From: an uncultured Erythrobacter sp.
GTDB taxonomy: Bacteria > Pseudomonadota > Alphaproteobacteria > Sphingomonadales > Sphingomonadaceae
Reading direction: 5' to 3'
Assembly (NCBI RefSeq): GCF_947497915.1
Contig: NZ_CANMIJ010000002.1
Location: 744,001 to 808,000, forward strand
Length of the DNA stretch: 64,000 nucleotides
Positions 17,084 to 27,184 of the stretch are shown piece by piece. Position numbers and translations under genes: made by a program. The stretch's first letter is position 1; every line of letters starts with the position of its first letter. The notes under the pieces were generated by a model that saw only the letters and a program-made list of their open reading frames with translations, had not been told where the DNA came from and made no database searches.

Positions 17084-17850
17084 ACCTTTACGCGGTGAGG
17101 GGTGCCGCCTTCCACCATGCGTTTTGAAAAGCCGCGATCGGTCCCGCAAAGGCGATCCCAGAAACGGAAATACAGACCGAAGTTGCATCGATACTCCTCG
17201 TGATGCTTTTCATGATGGCTCGCTGTTATCACCCATTGTCCCAACGGGGAATGAACAAGGCGGTGCGGGAACAGCTCCCAACCCATATGATTGGTAACGC
17301 CCATGATCGTCGCGATGGTGAGCACCGCCGCAAGCATCGCGATATGGATCGGTACAAGAAACACCATAATCGGGATGAGCGCCGCGCCAATGACCGATTC
17401 CAGCCAATGAAAGCTCATCGCTGTCCACGCCGTCGGCGGGCGGCTGTCATGGTGAACCTTGTGCAGGATTTTGAAGAGGCGCGGGTCGTGCATCGCGCGG
17501 TGCGTCCAATAAAACCAAGTGTCTTGCGCAAACAGATAGAGGAACACTGACAGCGGAAGATACCAAAGCGGAAACGCGGCAAGATCGGCGTAGAGCTGCG
17601 TCCAGCCAAGGTGGTTCCAACACCACAGCATTATGCCAGCAGGCGCGCCGTAAATCACCGCAGCGACCAGGGACCAGCGTATCTCACGCCCGATTTGTGC
17701 ACCTTGCCCATCATAAAGGCCCGGGCGCACTTTCTGAGTGATCCATGCGAACAGGCCGCTCGACGCAAAATAGCGGAGCGCCACGATCACCGACGTCGCA
17801 AGGCTGACAATGATCAGCGCAAACAGAACGGGTGTATCGGCGGGAAGCAT
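17080..17850 (-). CDS. Sterol desaturase/fatty acid hydroxylase superfamily protein
   Basis: A membrane di-iron enzyme with five or so hydrophobic segments. The three histidine clusters are HRAMH (117-121), HKVHH (130-134) and HHEKHH (212-217), plus HMGWE between them, the full set for this superfamily. It should use O2 to hydroxylate or desaturate a lipid or carotenoid; the substrate cannot be read from sequence. It is followed by a DUF2141 gene with a 4-base overlap. Confidence 0.9.
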   Translation of the reverse strand: MLPADTPVLFALIIVSLATSVIVALRYFASSGLFAWITQKVRPGLYDGQGAQIGREIRWSLVAAVIYGAPAGIMLWCWNHLGWTQLYADLAAFPLWYLPLSVFLYLFAQDTWFYWTHRAMHDPRLFKILHKVHHDSRPPTAWTAMSFHWLESVIGAALIPIMVFLVPIHIAMLAAVLTIATIMGVTNHMGWELFPHRLVHSPLGQWVITASHHEKHHEEYRCNFGLYFRFWDRLCGTDRGFSKRMVEGGTPHRVKV

Positions 17851-17890
17851 GGAGGCAGCTTATGCCGCAGAAGCGATTAAGGAAACAGGC

Positions 17891-18382
17891 TTAACCCGCC
17901 ACCACATGATCGCTGCAATGCGGATCAAGCGTGGCCGTGTGCCGCCGCATCGCAATCCGCGCGAGCCGTTCAACCTGAACCTTGCGCCGGGCCGCAGCCA
18001 GCGGAGCCAGCGGGGCGTGCCGCAAAATCTCCGCATCATAACCATCGCCGACGATCACACCGCAGGCATCAGGCTGATACGCCTCTGTATCCAAAGGGGT
18101 ACGGTCCAAACTGGGCGGCACACCCCAAAAGAACCGGTCACAATAATCGAGATAATCAGGCCATTTTGCATCGCCCAGCAGATCGCCGCGCGCGACCTTG
18201 ATCTCTACAATCACCACCAACCCCTTGGCATCGATGCCCATCAGATCGGCTCGCCTGCCATTTTTCAGCGGGACTTCGGAAAGGCACCAGATATCGTTGC
18301 GGGCGAACAGCCGCATGACCCCGCGCGCCACATCTTGGGCGGTGGCGGGCGAATCAAGTGTTTGGGATGCAGAGCCGTTCAT
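17891..18382 (-). CDS. mmcB: MmcB-family DNA repair protein
   Basis: A putative endonuclease-like DNA repair protein named for mitomycin C resistance in Caulobacter. The diagnostic stretch is LSEVPLKNGRRADLMGID, then VIVEIKVARGDLLGDAKW and DYLDYCDRFFW, a restriction-endonuclease-like core with Glu, Asp and Glu-x-Lys residues. The start at 18382 (MNGSASQ) is chosen because an earlier ATG at 18400 lies inside the LexA box. Transcription is therefore expected to be SOS-controlled, as reported for the Caulobacter gene. Confidence 0.92.
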   Translation of the reverse strand: MNGSASQTLDSPATAQDVARGVMRLFARNDIWCLSEVPLKNGRRADLMGIDAKGLVVIVEIKVARGDLLGDAKWPDYLDYCDRFFWGVPPSLDRTPLDTEAYQPDACGVIVGDGYDAEILRHAPLAPLAAARRKVQVERLARIAMRRHTATLDPHCSDHVVAG

Positions 18383-18394
18383 GCAGCATGATTG

Positions 18395-18409
18395 GAACAT
18401 ACCGCGAAC
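18395..18409 (-). promoter_or_regulatory. LexA (SOS) box of mmcB
   Basis: GTTC-N7-GTTC read on the minus strand (GAAC at 18395-18398, seven bases, GAAC at 18406-18409). This matches the alphaproteobacterial LexA operator exactly and ends 13 bases before the mmcB start codon. Confidence 0.85.
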
Positions 18410-18438
18410 GAGGTCAAGCTGCTGGATCGGCTACCGGA

Positions 18439-18852
18439 TCAACTACGCGGGTTTGCGCGCCTATCTGTCACCAGCATGTCGAGCACACCCTCGCGCGCAG
18501 AATAGAACTCACGCCATAGCGCCAGCGCTGGCGCATTCGCGTCCATGCCGCGCGATGTGATGACTTTAAGCGCGGCCAGACCCGGCTGCATCATCGCGCC
18601 GATGTCTTCGATGCCTTGCCATGCCAATTCGCGCTGCCAATCCTGCGCATGATGCAGGTGCGCGGCCAGCTCATTGCTTTTGGTTGCAGATTGCTCTGGG
18701 GCAAGCTGCGCCAATGCGGCCAGTTCTGCGGCTTGTTCGTGCAGGGCCTCCCAGCGATCAGCAAGCGAAGCTGCAGGGCGCGCAGCCTGCTGAGCGGTTT
18801 TGCGCATTTCGCGCATCTGTTCTGGCGGTAGTGCTGACATGAAAAGCGTCAT
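18439..18852 (-). CDS. Hypothetical helical protein
   Basis: A 137-residue Ala/Glu/Gln-rich, almost fully helical protein with no signal peptide or membrane segment. I do not recognise the family; the amphipathic helices loosely recall phasin-like proteins, but that is not support enough for a name. Starts at 18852 and 18840 are both possible. It is an isolated gene upstream of mmcB on the same strand. Confidence 0.6.
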   Translation of the reverse strand: MTLFMSALPPEQMREMRKTAQQAARPAASLADRWEALHEQAAELAALAQLAPEQSATKSNELAAHLHHAQDWQRELAWQGIEDIGAMMQPGLAALKVITSRGMDANAPALALWREFYSAREGVLDMLVTDRRANPRS

Positions 18853-19004
18853 AAACCCACGCGAGTTGCTTTTTGGTTAAGCCGGCAGGCACCAATCGCA
18901 GCGGCGCGGGAATTTCGGCTGGCCCGTCATAATTGGCTGGCGAAGCAGACGAACCCTTGCTAACCGGCGGGCCCGGCGCAATGACAGCGCCAGACGATAA
19001 CAAG

Positions 19005-19087
<83 letters not shown>

Positions 19088-19093
19088 GTTTCC

Positions 19094-20299
19094 TCACTCA
19101 AACCCGTTTTCGAAATATTCCAGCGCGCAGCCGGCTAGCATTGCGGCTCCGTGGGGAAGCGCGCCTTCGTCCACATGCATGCGCGGCGAGTGGATGGCGC
19201 AGCACTGTGTCCAGTCTTCGCCATCGGGTGCCACGCCAAGGAAGAACATCGCGCCGGGTACTTTTTCGAGCAGGTAGGAGAAATCCTCTGCGCCCATGAT
19301 CGGATCAGGCAAGTCGCGCCAGCCCTCTGCTCCGCCGAGTTCGCGGGCGACTTTCTCGCCCAGCTTCACAGCGCGGGCATCGCACAAGGTGACGGGAAAA
19401 CCAAACTCCAGCTCGCATGTCGCCTCAACCCCGTATGCCGCCGCGGTCTGGCGCGCGGTCTCTTCGATCAAGCCGTGAACTTTCTCGCGGTGTTCGGCGG
19501 AAAGTGTGCGGATTGTACCGCCCAAAACCACGTCATCAGGGATGACATTATGCGCGGTTCCGGCGTGGATCTGGGTGACGGTTACAACGACCGCATTCGT
19601 TGCTTTGAAACGCCGCGTCACCATTGCCTGTATCGCGCCAACAATCGCAGCAGCAGCAGGCACTGGATCGGCGCAATCATGCGGCATGGAGGCATGGCCG
19701 CCGCGCCCTTTTACCGTGATCGTGAACTGGTCCGCCGCCGCCAATAGTGGCCCGGCGCGACCCGCGAGCACACCGAAGGCAGCATTGGGCATGATATGCA
19801 GCGCAAAGGCGGCGTCGGGCAGAGGATCAATCAGGCCGTCATCCAGCATAAAACGCGCGCCGTGATACCCTTCTTCGCCCGGCTGGAACATAAAATCGAC
19901 CGTGCCTGTTAGCTCATCTTGCCGCGCGGCAAGGATGCGCGCTGCACCCGTCAGCATGGCGGTGTGCGTGTCGTGACCGCAGGCATGCATCCGGCCCGGA
20001 ATGGTCGATGCAAAGTCGAGATCGGTCTTTTCGTCCATCGGCAGCGCGTCCATATCGCCGCGCAGCAGCACGCGCGGGCTGTCGTCGCCCGCTTTGCCGC
20101 CTTTCAGCGTGGCAACCGCGCCCGTCGTCGAGGGGCCGGTTTTCCATTCCAGCGGCAGATCGGACAGCGCCTCTCGCACTTTCGCCATTGTCAGCGGCGT
20201 GTGCAGGCCGAGTTCGGGTTCGGCATGGATGGCGCGGCGCAGCGCGACGATTTCCGGCGCGAGCGCGCGGGCGGATGTAAGGAGTGTGTCTGTCAGCAT
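19094..20299 (-). CDS. M20 family amidohydrolase/peptidase
   Basis: A cytoplasmic zinc amidohydrolase of the M20D type (hippurate, N-acyl-amino-acid or IAA-amino-acid hydrolase). Metal and catalytic blocks: [27 protein letters not shown] and the late [10 protein letters not shown]. The lid-domain signature [10 protein letters not shown] lies mid-protein. The ATG at 20299 gives a family-like N-terminus; the longer frame adds nine unlikely residues. The exact substrate is undetermined. Confidence 0.92.
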   Translation of the reverse strand: MLTDTLLTSARALAPEIVALRRAIHAEPELGLHTPLTMAKVREALSDLPLEWKTGPSTTGAVATLKGGKAGDDSPRVLLRGDMDALPMDEKTDLDFASTIPGRMHACGHDTHTAMLTGAARILAARQDELTGTVDFMFQPGEEGYHGARFMLDDGLIDPLPDAAFALHIMPNAAFGVLAGRAGPLLAAADQFTITVKGRGGHASMPHDCADPVPAAAAIVGAIQAMVTRRFKATNAVVVTVTQIHAGTAHNVIPDDVVLGGTIRTLSAEHREKVHGLIEETARQTAAAYGVEATCELEFGFPVTLCDARAVKLGEKVARELGGAEGWRDLPDPIMGAEDFSYLLEKVPGAMFFLGVAPDGEDWTQCCAIHSPRMHVDEGALPHGAAMLAGCALEYFENGFE

Positions 20300-20331
20300 G
20301 GCGGCAGGATAGCGCCGCAGGACCAATCGGG

Positions 20332-20838
20332 CTAGTCGCGGTAACGCACAGTAATGCTAAGCGGTTTGATACCGCTGCCGACGCTGAACGCGGCTTTTTT
20401 TACAGATGGCGGGCGCGGAATGCCCAAAAACGATCCGATTTTCGGATTGTTTGACATGCCTGCACCGTCTTTTGAGAAATCCATTTCGCGGTTGCCATTG
20501 GCATCGTGCTGCACGGCAATGGCGTAATTGCCTGCTTTGGGAACGGGCACACAAACAGTCATCGCGCCTTTGCGCGGCTTTGTGTCGAGGCGGGTGAGGT
20601 AGCGTTTGCTTTTCAGCCAATCGCCGCTTTTCGCAAAATATGTTCGCACAAACAGATTGCCGCCCGACGATTTCAGGCCGCTAATGCGCAGCCGCACTGC
20701 GGGGCCGCTGCCTGAGGCGCATTTGCTCATATCGTTGCCGATCACGCGGGCATAACTCGCTTGAGCCGAGCTTGCCGGGGCGATTGCCAATGTCGCAGCG
20801 ATCGCCGCTGCGCCAAGCCCTGTTGCCATTGCTTTCAT
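20332..20838 (-). CDS. Exported DUF2141 protein
   Basis: A 168-residue Sec-exported protein (signal to SAQAS) with a DUF2141 domain: VRLRISGLKSSGGNLFVRTY, then YAIAVQHDANGNREMDFSKDG, which carries the same Asp/Asn-rich motif as the family member at 16646-17083. The function is unknown. It stands alone, 32 bases upstream of the M20 gene on the same strand and divergent from rpe. Confidence 0.85.
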   Translation of the reverse strand: MKAMATGLGAAAIAATLAIAPASSAQASYARVIGNDMSKCASGSGPAVRLRISGLKSSGGNLFVRTYFAKSGDWLKSKRYLTRLDTKPRKGAMTVCVPVPKAGNYAIAVQHDANGNREMDFSKDGAGMSNNPKIGSFLGIPRPPSVKKAAFSVGSGIKPLSITVRYRD

Positions 20839-21059
20839 AACCGTAATTCCAAACCTTCAAATTCGCGCCCGCCGCGCTCTATTCGCGCCAAGATTGCACC
20901 ATAGTTAGCCAAAGCGCGCTGAATTCCACCTGAATTGGGGCAAAGCGCCCACTTACACCCGTGGAAAACGGTTAAGCGCGTCCTTGTCGCGCGAATCGCA
21001 CGTGCCGTATGGCGGTGGCAGTGCGGGACAGGGCCCGCGCCAGACCCAAAGACACATTT

Positions 21060-21722
21060 ATGCCAGCACCGCTGATTTCTCCTTCGATCCTTTCAGCCGA
21101 CTTTTCCAAGTTGGGCGAGGAAGTGCGCGCGATTGACGCGGCCGGGGCGGATTGGGTGCATATCGATGTGATGGACGGGCATTATGTGCCCAATATCACC
21201 ATCGGGCCTGACGTCGTGAAGGCCCTGCGTCCGCACACGGACAAGGTGTTCGACGTCCACCTGATGATTGCGCCGGTCGATCCGTATCTGGAAGCCTTTG
21301 CCGAGGCGGGCGCAGATATCATCACCGTCCATCCAGAGGCGGGCCCACATGTTCATCGCACGCTTCAGGCGATCCGTGCGCTGGGTAAGAAAGCGGGCGT
21401 GGTGCTCAATCCCGGTACACCGGTCGAGGTGCTCGATAATCTGATGGACCTCGTCGATCTGGTGCTGGTGATGAGCGTCAATCCGGGTTTCGGCGGCCAG
21501 ACCTTTATCCACTCACAGCTTGATAAAGTGCGCCGCATTCGCGCCATGATCGAAGCCGAAGGGCGCCCGATCCATCTTGAAGTCGATGGCGGTGTGAATC
21601 CTGAAACTGCGCGGCTTTGTGAAGAAGCAGGCGCCGATGTGCTTGTCGCCGGTTCTGCCACTTTCAAAGGCGGGCCGGGGCAATATGCCGCGAATATCGC
21701 CGCGCTTAAGGGCGAGGGATAA
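21060..21722 (+). CDS. rpe: Ribulose-phosphate 3-epimerase
   Basis: Interconverts ribulose 5-phosphate and xylulose 5-phosphate in the pentose phosphate pathway. A 220-residue TIM barrel with [21 protein letters not shown] (metal-binding His and Asp), [15 protein letters not shown] and LEVDGGVN, all canonical. The ATG at 21060 is chosen by family length; an upstream in-frame start adds 17 Arg-rich residues. The heparinase-like gene starts on its last base. Confidence 0.96.
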   Translation: MPAPLISPSILSADFSKLGEEVRAIDAAGADWVHIDVMDGHYVPNITIGPDVVKALRPHTDKVFDVHLMIAPVDPYLEAFAEAGADIITVHPEAGPHVHRTLQAIRALGKKAGVVLNPGTPVEVLDNLMDLVDLVLVMSVNPGFGGQTFIHSQLDKVRRIRAMIEAEGRPIHLEVDGGVNPETARLCEEAGADVLVAGSATFKGGPGQYAANIAALKGEG

Positions 21723-23623
21723 TGGCCACCCTTTTCCGCGATGCTCCTGAAGACGAGATCGAGGAAACCACTGACGCCGCAGCATTGCCGCTGGGTGAAG
21801 GGGAAGAACCCGCCCAAACTGACGCCAGCACCGCCGTCAATGCCGCAGCCAATGATGGCGACGATGATGCGGCTGATAAGCACGAAGTCGAGACATCACG
21901 CGCCCTCGCGTTGACCGATGTCATTGCTCCGCGATCAAGTGCGGGTGAAACGCTGATCCGGATGGCATACCGGATGGGTGTGCCGGGTCATGCTTTGGCT
22001 GCTCCATTCCGCCGCGCCGCGCCTGTGCGGGTGCTTGCCACGGTAGAGGCGCCAGCCATTGGCAACCGCGCAGCTGGCACAGCCCTTCGCGCGGGGCATT
22101 TCCTGATCGACGGGGTAAAGCTGCCGATTTCTCAGGTGGACTTTGCTGGCGGCGCTCGGCCTGCGCCGCGCGTTGAGCGCACTTTGCACTCATTCTCATG
22201 GCTTGCAGATCTGGCCGCCAGCGCGCCGCGTGAGGATTGCGTCAGCGTTGCCGAACGCATCACCACCGCATGGCTCGATGGCAATTCAGACAAAGCCAAA
22301 GGGACGGCGTGGGAGGTTGAGAATGCGGGTCTGCGCCTGCTCGCTTGGCTCGTTCACGCGCCGATAGTACTGGGCACGAAAGGCGGCGATTTGCGACCCA
22401 AACTGCTCGCCGCGATTCAGGAAACCGCACAGTGGCTTGATCGCAAAGCGGTGCGCGCCGGGGCTGGCCTTGGCCAGATTGCGGGCCTTGCCGGCGTCAC
22501 GGCGGCGGGGCTTTTGCTACCCGAAGGAAAGCCGCGCCGTCTGTATGGCGAAGCTGCCCTGATCAAAGCGTTAGGCGAATTGGTGGGCGAAGATGGCGGC
22601 GTGCTGGCTCGCTGCCCCGAGGCGCAGATGGACGCTATTGCTGTCCTGACCAATTTACTCGCATGTTATGAAGCGGCCGAGGTCGACGCGCCCGAAGCGT
22701 TGATCGTGATGCGCGAATTGCTTGTGCCGCCGCTGCTCGTGCTGCGTCACGGCGATGGCGGGCTGGGAAGCTGGCAAGGGCAAGGATCAATCGCGGCTGA
22801 CCGTGTGGCGTCATTGCTGGCGGCAACTGGGATCCGCACTCGCCCGCTCAAAGAGGTCGAGCATTGGGGCTTTCACCGTCTTCGCGGGGGCAAGACTGTC
22901 GTTCAATTTGACGCCGGGCCGCCGCCCCGTGCGCGCCATGGCCGGATGGGCTGCGCATCGACGCTTGCCTTTGAAATGTCGGACGGCGCAGCCCGAATTA
23001 TCGTCAATTGCGGCGGCGCGGCCCTTTCCGGCGGTCAGGTTCCTGCGCGCATCGGGCAGGGTTTGCGCGCAACAGCTGCGCATTCCACGCTGGTGCTCGA
23101 CAACGCCAATTCCACCGCCGTCCTGCTCCACGGAAAACTCGGCAAAGGCGCAGAGACCGTCGAGGTTGAGCGTAAGGATATCAAGAGCCGCGGCGGAGAA
23201 GCCGCCCGCGTTGAAGCCAGCCATGACGGATACGGCGTGCGCTTTGGCCTGACGCACAAACGCGTTCTCTCGCTGCGCGGCGATGGCAGCGAATTGGCGG
23301 GCGAAGACATCCTCTTGCCCGTCTCGCGCAAGGGCAAGCGCGGTAAAATCGCATTCGGCATTCGTTTTCACCTTGGCCGCGGGGTTGAGGCGCATATGTC
23401 CGAAGACGGTCGCGGTGCGAGCCTGCTGACGCCGGACGGAAAGCTGTGGCAATTCCGATTGCGCGGCGATGCCGCAGGCGCAGCTGACGTCGCGCTGAAA
23501 TGCGAAGACAGCCTGTGGGTCGATGGCGAGGGCCGTCCTCACCCAACAGAGCAATTGGTGATCGAAGGTTTGACGTCACGCGGCGGGGGTCAATTCTCCT
23601 GGCTGCTCAAGAAGATGGGCTGA
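21722..23623 (+). CDS. Heparinase II/III-like family protein
   Basis: A 633-residue protein with an N-terminal acidic disordered segment (about 1-75), a helical alpha/alpha-toroid-like region (about 100-350) and a beta-rich C-terminal domain typical of heparinase II/III proteins ([34 protein letters not shown]). There is no signal peptide, so it may act in the cytoplasm, unlike secreted lyases. The substrate is unknown. It overlaps rpe by one base (TAATG) and precedes purH by 20 bases. Confidence 0.85.
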   Translation: MATLFRDAPEDEIEETTDAAALPLGEGEEPAQTDASTAVNAAANDGDDDAADKHEVETSRALALTDVIAPRSSAGETLIRMAYRMGVPGHALAAPFRRAAPVRVLATVEAPAIGNRAAGTALRAGHFLIDGVKLPISQVDFAGGARPAPRVERTLHSFSWLADLAASAPREDCVSVAERITTAWLDGNSDKAKGTAWEVENAGLRLLAWLVHAPIVLGTKGGDLRPKLLAAIQETAQWLDRKAVRAGAGLGQIAGLAGVTAAGLLLPEGKPRRLYGEAALIKALGELVGEDGGVLARCPEAQMDAIAVLTNLLACYEAAEVDAPEALIVMRELLVPPLLVLRHGDGGLGSWQGQGSIAADRVASLLAATGIRTRPLKEVEHWGFHRLRGGKTVVQFDAGPPPRARHGRMGCASTLAFEMSDGAARIIVNCGGAALSGGQVPARIGQGLRATAAHSTLVLDNANSTAVLLHGKLGKGAETVEVERKDIKSRGGEAARVEASHDGYGVRFGLTHKRVLSLRGDGSELAGEDILLPVSRKGKRGKIAFGIRFHLGRGVEAHMSEDGRGASLLTPDGKLWQFRLRGDAAGAADVALKCEDSLWVDGEGRPHPTEQLVIEGLTSRGGGQFSWLLKKMG

Positions 23624-23643
23624 CGCCCAAAGGGATTAGTGAA

Positions 23644-25266
23644 TTGGCAAAAACGGTAATCAAGCGGGCGCTGCTTTCGGTGTCCGACAAAAGCGGCCTT
23701 GCGGATCTGGGTAAGGCATTGGCGGCGCGCGGCGTTGAGCTGGTCAGCACGGGCGGCACGGCAAAGGCACTGCGCGACGCGGGTCTTGATGTGCTCGACG
23801 TATCGCAGCTCACCGGATTTCCGGAGATGATGGATGGCCGCGTAAAGACGCTGCATCCGACTGTGCATGGCGGATTGCTGGCGCTGCGCGACAATGACGA
23901 ACACGTTGCAGCCATGAACGAACACAGCATCGGTGCAATCGATCTGGTCGTGGTCAATCTCTACCCATTCGAAGCGACAGTCGCCAAAGGCGCAGAGCGC
24001 GCCGAAGTGATCGAGAATATCGATATTGGCGGGCCGAGCATGGTGCGCAGCGCCGCCAAGAACCATGGCTTTGTCACGATCATGACGGATGCGGCTGATT
24101 ATGAGGAGCTGCTATCCGAACTCGACGCCAATGATGGTGCGACGTCAGACGCATTTCGCATTCGCATGGCGGGCAAAGCTTACGCGCGAACGGCGGCGTA
24201 TGATGCGGCGATTGCCAACTGGTTTGCCTTTGGCGATGCCTTCACCAATCCGCTCGGCACAGAAGCGTTACAAGCGACACCGTTCACCGATACGATGCCG
24301 CTTGCGTTCAAACGCGAAGACATTCTGCGTTACGGCGAGAACCCGCATCAATCTGCCGCGATCTATGTCCCGCAGGTAACCGGCACAAGCGGCGTTCCGC
24401 AGGCAGAGCAGCTGCAGGGTAAGGCGCTGAGCTATAACAATTTGAACGACGCAGACGCCGCGCTCGAACTGGTCGCTGAATTTGCAGGCGGCGATCCTGC
24501 TGTTGTCATCGTAAAGCACGCCAATCCTTGCGGTGTGGCTCAGGGCGCTTCGCTATTGGAAGCTTGGAACGACGCGCTGCAATGCGACAGCGTTTCGGCC
24601 TTTGGCGGTATCGTCGCAGTCAACACAGAGCTGGACGGTGCAACCGCCGAAGCCATCGCCAGCATCTTCACCGAAGTCGTGATCGCGCCGAAAGTCAGCG
24701 CGGAGGCGCGCGAGATTTTTGCCAAGAAGAAAAACCTGCGCCTGCTCGAATGCGGCACGCTGCCCGATCCGCGCCGGGGCGGCTTTGCGATGAAGACCAT
24801 CGCGGGCGGCATGCTGATCCAAGGCCGCGATAATGGCGCGGTGACGCTGGAAGATCTGAAAGTCGTGACCAAGCGTGAGCCAACGCAGCAGGAATTGAAA
24901 GACTGCCTGTTCGCATGGACAGTGGCGCGTCACGTGAAATCCAACGCGATCGTCTATGCTAAGGACGGGGCAACCGCCGGTATTGGCGCAGGCCAGATGA
25001 ATCGCCGCGATTCCGCGCGCATCGCTGCCATCAAAGCGAAAGAGGCAGCGGAAACCTATGAATGGGCCGAGGCTAAAACAGTCGGCAGCGCAGTTGCTTC
25101 TGATGCGTTCTTCCCGTTTGCCGACGGCCTAATTTCAGCCGCTGAAGCAGGCGCGAGCGCCGTCATCCAACCGGGCGGATCAATCCGCGACGAAGAAGTG
25201 ATCGCAGCGGCTGACGAAGCAGGTCTGGCCATGGTATTCACCAGCATGCGGCATTTCAGGCACTGA
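23644..25266 (+). CDS. purH: Bifunctional AICAR transformylase/IMP cyclohydrolase
   Basis: Performs the last two steps of de novo IMP synthesis. The N-terminal MGS-like cyclohydrolase domain begins [14 protein letters not shown] and has [14 protein letters not shown]. The transformylase domain carries KHANPCG near residue 290 and ends SMRHFRH. No ATG fits: a TTG at 23644 starts the product at the position usual for PurH. A longer open frame from 23500 runs through the heparinase-like gene and is rejected. Confidence 0.95.
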   Translation: MAKTVIKRALLSVSDKSGLADLGKALAARGVELVSTGGTAKALRDAGLDVLDVSQLTGFPEMMDGRVKTLHPTVHGGLLALRDNDEHVAAMNEHSIGAIDLVVVNLYPFEATVAKGAERAEVIENIDIGGPSMVRSAAKNHGFVTIMTDAADYEELLSELDANDGATSDAFRIRMAGKAYARTAAYDAAIANWFAFGDAFTNPLGTEALQATPFTDTMPLAFKREDILRYGENPHQSAAIYVPQVTGTSGVPQAEQLQGKALSYNNLNDADAALELVAEFAGGDPAVVIVKHANPCGVAQGASLLEAWNDALQCDSVSAFGGIVAVNTELDGATAEAIASIFTEVVIAPKVSAEAREIFAKKKNLRLLECGTLPDPRRGGFAMKTIAGGMLIQGRDNGAVTLEDLKVVTKREPTQQELKDCLFAWTVARHVKSNAIVYAKDGATAGIGAGQMNRRDSARIAAIKAKEAAETYEWAEAKTVGSAVASDAFFPFADGLISAAEAGASAVIQPGGSIRDEEVIAAADEAGLAMVFTSMRHFRH

Positions 25267-25294
25267 TTTCTTAGTCCCTCAAGCGCCGGGCGCA

Positions 25295-25456
25295 GGCCAT
25301 CCGGCCCGCTTGGCTTCCTCGCGTAAGCTCGGGCGGCCGGTTGGCCTTGCGAAACCTATCGGTTTCGAACCAGCTCAAGCTTTACAGCTTGGTGGCGGAA
25401 CTCGGTCGCGCCAGCGACCGCAAGGGCGACTGCCCGCCCGTAGGCCCGACAGGGCC
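25295..25456. other. Array of seven consecutive 4-nt-loop hairpins (candidate structured RNA or repeat)
   Basis: The 404-base gap between purH and the next gene holds seven perfect inverted repeats in series, each with a 4-base loop. Stems: GGCC at 25295, GGCC at 25335, CGAAACC at 25350, CAAGCT at 25376, CGGTCGC at 25403, GGGC at 25424 and GGCCC at 25443. Loops are ATCC, GGTT, TATC, TTAC, GCCA, GACT and GACA. Two short open frames overlap it but look non-coding. The rest of the gap (25457-25670) is more AT-rich, without clear features. It may be a non-coding RNA, a dispersed repeat or a long leader of the msrA operon. Confidence 0.55.
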
Positions 25457-25670
25457 GAGGATGTCGCGTCGTGGATGCGATGCGCAAAAACAGCAAATTC
25501 CCAAAAACCTAATCATGGTTAACGGCTTCTCATCTTTTTCCGCGTAAGTTCGTAACTAATCCGAGCTTTGTCGCGAATTGTCGCATGAAGGCCGCATTCA
25601 TTTTCGCGAAAGTTCGCGCGGTGCAATTGGCCTTTTGAGACACGCCGACACCAACTTTTTGAGAACCGCT

Positions 25671-25850
25671 ATGAGCCTTTTTTCTGCTGACCTTTTTCGC
25701 AATTTCGCGCTTGGCTTTGCCATTGGCGGCGCAATTGTTGGCGCGGCGAGCATGGATCAATGGAGCGATCACATTACCCCTCCCGCACAGGCTGCCGCCG
25801 CGCTCGAAGCGCCGCAGCCTTCCGATGATTTCTGGAGTATCGCAGAATGA
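25671..25850 (+). CDS. Small membrane protein upstream of msrA
   Basis: A 59-residue protein from the ATG at 25671, with one membrane segment (about residues 9-28, FALGFAIGGAIVGAA) and a short Ala/Pro-rich soluble tail. Its stop overlaps the msrA start (ATGA at 25847-25850), so translation is coupled. A longer frame from 25578 adds unlikely sequence. I recognise no family; an accessory or anchor for the exported methionine sulfoxide reductase is only an inference. Confidence 0.65.
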   Translation: MSLFSADLFRNFALGFAIGGAIVGAASMDQWSDHITPPAQAAAALEAPQPSDDFWSIAE

Positions 25851-26533
25851 AACGCGCTCTCGTCCTTTCGCTAGCCGCTGCATCCATGGGCCTCTCGGCG
25901 TGTTCATCGCCTGCGCTCGCGCTGGATGAGCCGGTCAACGCGCCCGCCCCCAAACGCATCGCCAAAGAGGGCGCCGGCTTGAAAACCGCGATCTTTGCCG
26001 GCGGCTGTTTCTGGGGCGTCGAAGGGGTGTTCAGCCACGTCAAAGGCGTGAAATCGGCGGTTTCTGGCTTTCACGGCGGCGCAGCTGGCACAGCCAGTTA
26101 CAATCGTATTATCGCAGGCGGGACAAACCACGCCGAAGCGGTGATGATCACATACGATCCTTATGTCGTGCGCTATGACGAGCTGGTTCGTATCTTCTTT
26201 TCAGTCGTGGCCGATCCGACCCTGAAAAACCGTCAGGGACCCGATGTTGGCGCGCATTATCGCAGCGCGCTTGTGCCCATGAATGCCGAACAGAATGCGG
26301 TTGCAAAGGCATATCTGAAACAGATGGGTGCATCCGGCATCTGGAAACGTCCGATTGCGACCCGCGTCGAAAAACACCGCAAATTCTATAAGGCGGAATC
26401 GTACCATCAGGACTTTATGGCGAAGAACCCCCGCCATGGGTACATCCTCCGCTGGGACGCGCCCAAGGTGAAGGCGTTGCGCGTGATGTTCCCAAGCGAT
26501 TACCGCGCGAAATTCCTGCGCGACGGCGCTTAA
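25847..26533 (+). CDS. msrA: Peptide methionine sulfoxide reductase A, probable lipoprotein
   Basis: Reduces the S-epimer of methionine sulfoxide in proteins. The catalytic motif is GCFWG with Cys 54, followed by GFHGGAAGTASY, NHAEAV and YHQDF. The N-terminus has a lipoprotein-type signal (LSAC, Cys 19), so it should act in the periplasm as an envelope repair enzyme. Its reductant there is not evident. It matches in location the Tat-exported MsrB at 41011, although the genes are far apart. Confidence 0.94.
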   Translation: MKRALVLSLAAASMGLSACSSPALALDEPVNAPAPKRIAKEGAGLKTAIFAGGCFWGVEGVFSHVKGVKSAVSGFHGGAAGTASYNRIIAGGTNHAEAVMITYDPYVVRYDELVRIFFSVVADPTLKNRQGPDVGAHYRSALVPMNAEQNAVAKAYLKQMGASGIWKRPIATRVEKHRKFYKAESYHQDFMAKNPRHGYILRWDAPKVKALRVMFPSDYRAKFLRDGA

Positions 26534-26581
26534 GCTGCGACCCGCTTGGCGAGAGGCCAAAGCGCGCCTATATCGTCGGGT

Positions 26582-27043
26582 ATGGCCCATGATCACGCAC
26601 ACGCAGAACATTCCGGAGAGACCCTAGTCGAGGCGGCGCGCAACGCGCTTACCGGCTCTGGCGAACAATGGACCGGCATGCGTGAAAGCGTTTTTGCCGA
26701 GCTCGCCAAACATGAGCGCCCGGTTTCGGCCTATGACATCGCAGACAATCTGTCCGCTGCGCGCGGAAAGCGTGTGGCGCCTAACAGCGTGTACCGCATT
26801 CTCGACCTGTTCGTGTCGAACAATCTCGCGCTGAGGGTGGAAAGTGCGAATGCATTTCTGGCTAACACCCATCCAGGCTGTGAGCACGATTGCATCTTCC
26901 TTGTCTGCGATGAATGCGGCGATGCTACCCATGTCGACGATGAAGAGGTAAGCCGCACGGTGCGCGCTCTTGCCGCCGCCAAAAACTTTAGAGCCGAACG
27001 ACCCGTGCTGGAGATTCGCGGCGTCTGCCGTGCATGCGCGTAA
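26582..27043 (+). CDS. zur: Fur-family repressor, probably Zur
   Basis: A metal-dependent transcription repressor of 153 residues: an N-terminal His-rich segment (HDHAHAEHS), a winged helix (about 35-95, PVSAYDIADNL and NSVYRILDLF), then HPGCEHDC and two zinc-type Cys pairs, CDEC and CRAC. The layout fits Zur better than Fur, but binding specificity is inferred. The ATG at 26582 is chosen over an upstream TTG. It follows msrA by 48 bases. Confidence 0.82.
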   Translation: MAHDHAHAEHSGETLVEAARNALTGSGEQWTGMRESVFAELAKHERPVSAYDIADNLSAARGKRVAPNSVYRILDLFVSNNLALRVESANAFLANTHPGCEHDCIFLVCDECGDATHVDDEEVSRTVRALAAAKNFRAERPVLEIRGVCRACA

Positions 27044-27184
27044 TGAGTCGCGGGCGATTCCAAGTGTCAGGTGCAATTGACGCATTCAAATTCTGTTTAA
27101 ATGGACAATTCGGCGCCCAACCGTTCTCTGCGAGCGACAAAGCGTTCATCGACAGTTCTGTTTTGACGGTGTAAAGCGATTCTC

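Noticed and set aside
23500..23643. N-terminal extension of purH by 48 codons
   Set aside because: It would overlap the heparinase-like gene by more than 120 bases and add Arg-rich sequence absent from PurH; the TTG at 23644 fits the family.
25310..25547. Two short plus-strand frames in the hairpin array
   Set aside because: They have no ribosome site, composition is unlike a protein, and both are explained by the inverted repeats.
27044..27184. TPP riboswitch before dxs
   Set aside because: Dxs uses thiamine diphosphate, but the conserved TPP-riboswitch core sequences are not present in this gap.
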